Source of the DNA: Phycisphaerales bacterium
GTDB lineage: Bacteria; Planctomycetota; Phycisphaerae; UBA1845; UTPLA1
DNA length: 64,000 nt
NCBI GenBank assembly: GCA_020639075.1
Contig: JACKHI010000001.1
Span: 1,116,001-1,180,000 of the forward strand
Direction of reading: 5' to 3'
The notes under the pieces are model-generated. The model ran no database searches, was not told where the DNA came from, and worked only from the letters and a program-made list of their open reading frames with translations. Below are positions 58,681 through 64,000 of this stretch, one piece after another; the first letter of the stretch is position 1; every line of letters starts with the position of its first letter. The position numbers were made by a program, and so were the translations under genes.

Positions 58681-61083
58681 ATGACAGAGAATCCACATCC
58701 AGAACTACCGCACGAGAGCAGCACCGAAACCGATGCGCCCGTGACTCGCTTTCAGTCCGAGGGCCGATCCGGGTTGGTCACTGGTACGGGGCTCGGCAAG
58801 TACCGGATTCTGGAACGTGTGCGCAGCACGCACAACGCGATCATCTACAAAGCGCGCGACGCGATGCTCGATCGCCTCGTGACGCTGAAGCAACTGTCCC
58901 CCGGGCTGATCGACGACCCCGTCGCATGCGGCGACTTCAAACGAGAGGCGCAACTGCTCGCCCGACTTTCCGGGCGATCACGCAATGTCACCCACGTCTA
59001 TGAGCTGATCGGCGACGAACACGGCTTCTTCATCGCGGAAGAGTACATCGAAGGCGACTGGCTGGAGATGCAGATCTCCAAGCGAATATTCACGGCCGCC
59101 GACGCCCCGCAACTGCTGCGTCACGGTTGTCTCGCACTCGGAGCGCTGCAGCTTGAGCGGATCGTGCATCGTGACGCGTGGCCGGGCAACTGGCTTGTGG
59201 GTTCGAACGGTCGCCTCATTCTCACAAACTTCTCAACAGCGACGCGCGAAGGCGACGCCGTTTCGCCATCGATCGTGCACGCGAAGTATGCGGCCCCGGA
59301 AATCCTGCTCGGCGAGCCCTGCGACTGCCGGGCCGACATTTACACATTCGGCATGCTGCTCTATGAAACGTGTGTCGGTCGCGCGTCCCTCAAGGCCTGG
59401 TGTGAAGGCGAGTTCGGCTCGCCCAAGCCACACGAAGCCGCGTGGCGCGCGTGGCACGTCGATCTCGGCAAGAACCTGCCGCCGGCGCACGAGCTGAATT
59501 CCGAGGTCGTCGAGCCGCTGTCCCTGCTGCTGCAGGAAATGTTGCGAAAAGACATCGACGATCGCGCCGGCTCCTATCAGCAGATTCTGAGAACGGTCAA
59601 TCAGCAGCTCGCAATCCGTCGCGACAATACGAAGGCGATCGGCGACGAGGGCCCCAAGGTCCTGGAGATCCGTCGCGTCGGAAACGACCCTTCGCGGCAG
59701 GCGTCGCTGGCATGGTTGCTGCGGGACGATCAGTCGACCACGACGACGCGAATCGAGGCTGACAAGGCGGCGAAGCGCTCGGCAGGTCGTCGAATCCACG
59801 CGAGATCACCCGTACCAGTCATTTCCGCCGAGTCCCGGCCGCGCACCGTCGTGTCGCAGCATGTCACGCAGGCGCCGCCCGAGACCGCGGCTCGCAAGCG
59901 ACTGCCGAGAACGCCGATCGTGCCGCCTGCGCCGGCGGACGTCGAGGAGCCGCAGCGCAGCCGGGCAGGCTTCTTCCTGGCCGCCGCGCTCGCTATTTCC
60001 GTGATCTTCACGGCCGCCTTCCTCGGGTACCAGTCGTACACGCGCATCACGGATCCCGGCGACGAATATCGCAAGACGGCAGCGCTTGTTGAAGCAGCGG
60101 AGCAGGCACGTGTGGACGGCGATCTGGACGCCGCCCGACGGATGTTCCGCGACATCGTGGTCCTGACGGAAGGCGATCCCGATCTCCGCGGGCTATTCGA
60201 TGCGGCGCAGTCGTCGTTGCTTCTGATCGAAGCCCGCGAAGCCGTCGACGCCGATCGGTTCGCGGACGCGGAATCAGCGTTGGCATCTGCCCAGATCGCC
60301 GGCGCTCCGCCTCATCAGATCCTCGCGATACGCGATCGACTCACGAGCCGCCGCGACGCGTTGCGAATACGCGAAATGAGCGAAGCGCAGATTGCAAACA
60401 GCCAGTTCGAGCAGGCCGAACTGTCGCTCTCGGACTATCGGAAGAACGCTGAGCAGTCGGGGCTCGATCCCGACGCGCTCGATCGAAAGCTGAATGAAAC
60501 TCGGGAGGATCAGGAATACACGGCGGCCGTCGAAGCAACGCGTGAAGCAATCGAGCGGAAGGACTGGGAGACCGCCCTGATCAAGGCCCGCGACGCCAAG
60601 AACATTCGGGACATTCCGGAAGCCCGTCGGCTCGTGGACAAGATCATCGAAGGCAAACGACAGCAGGATCATCGGCTTCGAGGTGACCAGGCCCTACGGG
60701 ACGGCGATTTCGCTGGCGCGGAAGCGGCCTATCGTGCCGCGCTGGACGTGTCACCTGACGACGAGATTGAGAAGAACCTGCGAACGGCAACGGCCGCGAG
60801 ACTCTATGTCGAGGCCAACGAGGCGCTCGAAGCGGGCGATTTGATCACGTGCCAGCGATTGCTGAGAAACTCGCTATGGCAGGTTCGATCGAACGAAGCC
60901 CGGACGATGCTGGAACGGCTGACGCCGGCGTTCGAGGCAGCGGGCATGGTGATCAATGCGGAGCGTGCCGCCGATGCCGGCGAAACCGAAAAGGCCATTC
61001 GCCTGCTCGAAGCGGCGATCCCAAATCTGCCGTCGCCCGCCCGCGAACGAGCGCAGGCCACTCTCGATCGACTCCGACGCTGA
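58681..61083 (+). CDS. Transmembrane pseudokinase with helical repeat extracytoplasmic region
   Basis: An 800-residue protein, start MTENPHPELP. The first ~330 residues are a protein-kinase fold: a degenerate glycine loop (ERVRSTHNAIIYKAR), Lys70 in LVTLKQL, IVHRDAWPGNWLV (HRD at 163-165, Asn170) and LTNFSTA in place of D-F-G (183-185). Loss of the DFG Asp and of the glycines makes catalysis unlikely, so I call it a pseudokinase. ADIYTFGMLLYETCVG marks the C-lobe. A Pro/Arg-rich linker leads to one membrane helix (~440-465, FFLAAALAISVIFTAAFLGY), then a long charged alpha-helical region with TPR-like repeats (EAREAVDADRFADAESALAS, AEAAYRAALDVSPDDEIEKN). It is convergent with the NHL protein gene, 30 bp away. 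Confidence 0.87.
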   Translation: MTENPHPELPHESSTETDAPVTRFQSEGRSGLVTGTGLGKYRILERVRSTHNAIIYKARDAMLDRLVTLKQLSPGLIDDPVACGDFKREAQLLARLSGRSRNVTHVYELIGDEHGFFIAEEYIEGDWLEMQISKRIFTAADAPQLLRHGCLALGALQLERIVHRDAWPGNWLVGSNGRLILTNFSTATREGDAVSPSIVHAKYAAPEILLGEPCDCRADIYTFGMLLYETCVGRASLKAWCEGEFGSPKPHEAAWRAWHVDLGKNLPPAHELNSEVVEPLSLLLQEMLRKDIDDRAGSYQQILRTVNQQLAIRRDNTKAIGDEGPKVLEIRRVGNDPSRQASLAWLLRDDQSTTTTRIEADKAAKRSAGRRIHARSPVPVISAESRPRTVVSQHVTQAPPETAARKRLPRTPIVPPAPADVEEPQRSRAGFFLAAALAISVIFTAAFLGYQSYTRITDPGDEYRKTAALVEAAEQARVDGDLDAARRMFRDIVVLTEGDPDLRGLFDAAQSSLLLIEAREAVDADRFADAESALASAQIAGAPPHQILAIRDRLTSRRDALRIREMSEAQIANSQFEQAELSLSDYRKNAEQSGLDPDALDRKLNETREDQEYTAAVEATREAIERKDWETALIKARDAKNIRDIPEARRLVDKIIEGKRQQDHRLRGDQALRDGDFAGAEAAYRAALDVSPDDEIEKNLRTATAARLYVEANEALEAGDLITCQRLLRNSLWQVRSNEARTMLERLTPAFEAAGMVINAERAADAGETEKAIRLLEAAIPNLPSPARERAQATLDRLRR

Positions 61084-61113
61084 CATCGCACATGTCGCGA
61101 ACGCTGTGTCAGA

Positions 61114-63987
61114 TCACTTTTCACCCGGCGGCGTGCCGATGCGCACGATTCGTACATCGAACGGAAACGCGTTGACGAAATAGGCAAGGTGCGTGTCGCC
61201 TTCGTGCTGGTATAGTCCTCGCGGCGAAAATACCTGCCCCATCAGCGCCTGGTCGATCGCCTCCAGGAATGTCGCACTTTGTCCATTCTGCGAGTATCGC
61301 AGTACGGCCCAGGGACCATCCGCCGTCTGCCTTCCTGTCACAAGAATCTGACCGAGGTCCGTCACGAGCGCCCGATCCGCATCGACCAGCGGAGGCAACT
61401 CTAGAACGAATTTCGGGGCGCCGCCGCTCAAGTCATAGACGCGCACGCGTTTTCCATCGTCGTCCGTGACGCACAGGTGTTTATTCGAACATGCGATCGC
61501 ATGCGGTCCGCGGAACCGAAAGTCGGGATCGAGCAGTGATTTGAACGCTCCATCCGACGACAGAATCTGAACGCGATGATTCCCGCGATCTGCCACGTAC
61601 AGATTCCCTTCGGCATCGGAAGCGACGTCGGCCGGCGCGTGAAACTCGCCCTCAAAGAAGCTCGGCGGCCCCGGCCATACGGTTCTCGCCGGAATCGTCT
61701 CAATCAGTTCGTGACGCCCTCGACTGACGTCGTATATGGCCAGCACGTTGTTGACCGGGTCCGTAACGATCAACCCCTTGCGACCGAACGCAATTCCCTC
61801 GTAGTGCGGCGAGTACCCCGGAAACCGATCGGTACGGGGAAGATAAGCCTGGCTGCCTGCGACGGCGTCGAAGTACATCATGATCGGAGGACCTTCCCCA
61901 GAGAGCGTGATGTACGCCGCGTTATCGCGAATCGCCAGTTTGTGGCTCTCCTTGCCGTGCGGAAGGAACGTCGGTTCCGACAGCGGGCCTTCCCGATTGG
62001 AATGATCGGCGACCGACACGGCGAACCACGTATCCATGTCGTCTTCGGCCGTGTCGCTCGTCGTTTCGAAATACGGCTGCGGAATCGAGTTCTGCGCTGT
62101 CGCGTTCAGCGGTTGAGGAATCGTCGCGACGAGCGTCCATGGATTCGTATCCGCGGCGCCGAAACCGATTCGGCGATAAAGCCGGTACTCGTCGATCTTA
62201 TTGAGATCAAGACCAGACGACACGGCCCAGGCCACTGTCAGATCCGGGTGCGGCGAATCCCGCTCCGGCATGTGAACGAACGCGTACGGAAGCTGCACAA
62301 CGCCCGGTTCTCCCAGATCGTCGAATCGCGTCTTGATCCGATGCACGTATTCGTCGACGGCGCCGTGCAGATAGGCGAGATTGCACGTTTCAAGCGACAG
62401 GAAATAGAACGCTTCGGACTGGCCCTTGCCTTCGCCTTGACGCAGTCGAAGCAGAAGCAGTCCGTTGCCACCGTCCGGATCGATCTGTCCGAACGGATTC
62501 GGCCGGATGGCATAGCCATCAGGCGTTTTGTCGCCATCGCACGCGCGATTGGGCAACGGCGCCCTTCCGTGCTCGTCGGTCTGCGTCGCGACCCAGGGAT
62601 CGCTGCCACTCGGGCCCGTAATCAGCCGCCGCCCCGACGCATCCGTCGCGAGTTGGAACACGTCAACCGTGGCTCCCGACACGGGGCCGCCGTTCGCACC
62701 GACAACTTCGATAATCACGTTGGCGGGAACCTGGTATCGATAGGTCCCGCGTAACCCTCGCGGCTGACCCGCGACCCGATTCAGATGGGCCGCTTCGAGT
62801 TCGCTGAACCGTACAGGACCCGCGTGCCGCATGATCGAATTGCCCGTCGTCGGAATGTGCCTGACGATTGCGGGACGGGCAAACTTGTCATAAACGCCGC
62901 ATTCCGCAAGTCGGGTCTCGAAGACCGACGCGTCCTGCAGCCCGATTTCCAACCCCAGTCGTTTCATCGCCGGCCAGTCGATCCGGATCGCATTGAACGG
63001 CGAAACCGTGTCGCCGGAATTCCCATCCGGCCGCCCTCGCATCACAACAAGTGCATCGAATTCCGCTGCACCGCGATTGTTAACAAGTTGCTTCCGAAGG
63101 GCCGCTTCCTCTGCGTCGTTCGCGATGACGATGCGATCCAACCGCAGACGTTCGCATATGCCGTCAGGCGACGTCGGGTATTTCGATGCCGCGAGCAGCG
63201 CGTTGAAGCAGCTTACGTGATATTGCGCGTAGTCTTCGAAGCAATACGAATCCACGAGATTCGGCGTCGATCGAAATGCGTCGTATGCGGACTGCGGAAC
63301 AACGATGACGAGAGCCAGCCCATTCAGCGGCTCGCGGAATTCGTTATTCCATCTCAGCCATTCCTGGCACGCGGCGGCCTTGTCGAGTGAGATCGCCAGT
63401 TCGTGCGCATCGTTCACCCACGACCACGGAAACTCCGCGACGAATTCGGCTCCGGGTTCGATCGGCGGCACCGTCACGCCCGTCCCGAGGGGTTTTCCGT
63501 CGATCGCCGCGTCGCACTTCACGGTTTCGGACGCCTTGTTTCCGGCGTTCAACACGTGGACGCGAAACGTGACTGACTCACCCGCGCCCGGCCGACCTGC
63601 GACGGCCGCGCGATCGATCGTCGTGGTTGGCGCGCCGTCGCGAAGCGTGACATTGCCTTGCCAACTCGTCGCCCTCGGGAGACGTTCGACGTACGCGATT
63701 GTCAGGTCCGGGAGCATCGGCCGGTCAGCATCCGGGGCGTCGCGGCGCACCTGGATCCAGTCCACATCGGCCGCCTCAAGGACCGTCGGCGTTCCGTCGG
63801 CGCCGTAAACGAGGACCTGATCGGACCACTCGAGGATCTTCCCCAGTTGCATGCCGCCGGCGTGCAACTGGAGCAGGTCCTTGTAATACCTGTCATGTCG
63901 CTCAAGACGATAGGGATTCTCTACGCCCGCGTGTGCGAAACTCGCCGCGCACGCAGCCCAACATGCAATTGCCCATCCGATCCGCAT
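61114..63987 (-). CDS. Large secreted CARDB/NHL-repeat protein of unknown function
   Basis: A 957-residue exported protein; an AAGGAA ribosome binding site precedes the start, and the signal peptide is WAIACWAACAASFAHAG. A CARDB-like beta domain lies at ~105-230 (ESVTFRVHVLNAGNKASETV, then GTGVTVPPIEPGAEFVAEFP). The middle carries Ig-like and carbohydrate-binding-type segments (YRYQVPANVIIEVVGANGGP; DLTVAWAVSSGLDLNKIDEY). The C-terminal ~250 residues hold NHL-type propeller repeats: FHAPADVASDAEGNLYVADR and GNHRVQILSSDGAFK are textbook NHL. No enzyme residues were seen. Its function is unknown; a surface or periplasmic scaffold is likely. Confidence 0.85.
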   Translation of the reverse strand: MRIGWAIACWAACAASFAHAGVENPYRLERHDRYYKDLLQLHAGGMQLGKILEWSDQVLVYGADGTPTVLEAADVDWIQVRRDAPDADRPMLPDLTIAYVERLPRATSWQGNVTLRDGAPTTTIDRAAVAGRPGAGESVTFRVHVLNAGNKASETVKCDAAIDGKPLGTGVTVPPIEPGAEFVAEFPWSWVNDAHELAISLDKAAACQEWLRWNNEFREPLNGLALVIVVPQSAYDAFRSTPNLVDSYCFEDYAQYHVSCFNALLAASKYPTSPDGICERLRLDRIVIANDAEEAALRKQLVNNRGAAEFDALVVMRGRPDGNSGDTVSPFNAIRIDWPAMKRLGLEIGLQDASVFETRLAECGVYDKFARPAIVRHIPTTGNSIMRHAGPVRFSELEAAHLNRVAGQPRGLRGTYRYQVPANVIIEVVGANGGPVSGATVDVFQLATDASGRRLITGPSGSDPWVATQTDEHGRAPLPNRACDGDKTPDGYAIRPNPFGQIDPDGGNGLLLLRLRQGEGKGQSEAFYFLSLETCNLAYLHGAVDEYVHRIKTRFDDLGEPGVVQLPYAFVHMPERDSPHPDLTVAWAVSSGLDLNKIDEYRLYRRIGFGAADTNPWTLVATIPQPLNATAQNSIPQPYFETTSDTAEDDMDTWFAVSVADHSNREGPLSEPTFLPHGKESHKLAIRDNAAYITLSGEGPPIMMYFDAVAGSQAYLPRTDRFPGYSPHYEGIAFGRKGLIVTDPVNNVLAIYDVSRGRHELIETIPARTVWPGPPSFFEGEFHAPADVASDAEGNLYVADRGNHRVQILSSDGAFKSLLDPDFRFRGPHAIACSNKHLCVTDDDGKRVRVYDLSGGAPKFVLELPPLVDADRALVTDLGQILVTGRQTADGPWAVLRYSQNGQSATFLEAIDQALMGQVFSPRGLYQHEGDTHLAYFVNAFPFDVRIVRIGTPPGEK

Positions 63988-64000
63988 AGCCGAATTCCTT

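Noticed and set aside
61576..62754. 392-codon plus-strand frame
   Set aside because: Mirror frame opposite the CARDB/NHL protein; Arg-rich without recognisable domains.

Overview
The window looks like chromosomal DNA of a planctomycete-type bacterium, most likely from the Phycisphaerae side of the PVC superphylum. The evidence is moderately high GC, a close match to the PVC-specific small basic protein, several huge secreted beta-helix or DUF11 proteins ending in dockerin-like EF-hand pairs, a PEP-CTERM protein, an ECF sigma factor translationally coupled to a Ser/Thr kinase-WD40 receptor, and many proteins with alanine/arginine-rich coiled coils. The taxon is inferred from gene content; no rRNA gene is present.

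Layout. 1-8.8 kb: rpoB and the first ~1,125 codons of rpoC on the minus strand, with an acetyltransferase-like gene between them and a strong promoter about 300 nt upstream of rpoB. 8.8-12.2 kb: a tight minus-strand trio of class I aminotransferase, lipoprotein and PAS histidine kinase. 12.3-16.7 kb: PVC small basic protein, a membrane/coiled-coil protein, ferritin, a TM2 protein and a membrane-anchored BRCT-like protein with an acidic tract. 17.0-19.9 kb: polA. 19.8-27.7 kb: three large secreted proteins, two of them paralogous beta-helix proteins, the first overlapping the 3' end of polA. 27.9-31.8 kb: ECF sigma factor and kinase-WD40 receptor. 31.8-32.6 kb: a nuclease pseudogene and two divergent tRNA genes (Val-GAC, Lys-CTT). 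32.9-37.6 kb: PEP-CTERM protein, one copy of a dispersed inverted-repeat element, an eight-haem cytochrome lipoprotein and a PAS-LuxR regulator.

38.1-43.7 kb: a plus-strand operon of myo-inositol-phosphate synthase, two TIM-barrel epimerase-like proteins, a UbiA prenyltransferase and a degenerate-site alkaline-phosphatase-superfamily protein. Its gene classes resemble the ebo/edb metabolite-export clusters, but the content differs, and I regard it as the best candidate for an under-described system here. 43.8-48.7 kb: minus-strand HI0933 flavoprotein, endonuclease IV, M32 carboxypeptidase and PA0069-type radical SAM protein. 49.1-50.8 kb: lpdA, its terminator and the second copy of the dispersed element. 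50.9-53.3 kb: a lipid A type acyltransferase and divergent mreC. 53.4-58.2 kb: an RND pump and its adaptor. 58.7-64 kb: a membrane pseudokinase with helical repeats, convergent with a large secreted CARDB/NHL-repeat protein.

Gene functions below rest on motifs read by eye; no database search was run. Start codons were moved from the longest frame where a ribosome binding site or family convention supported it.
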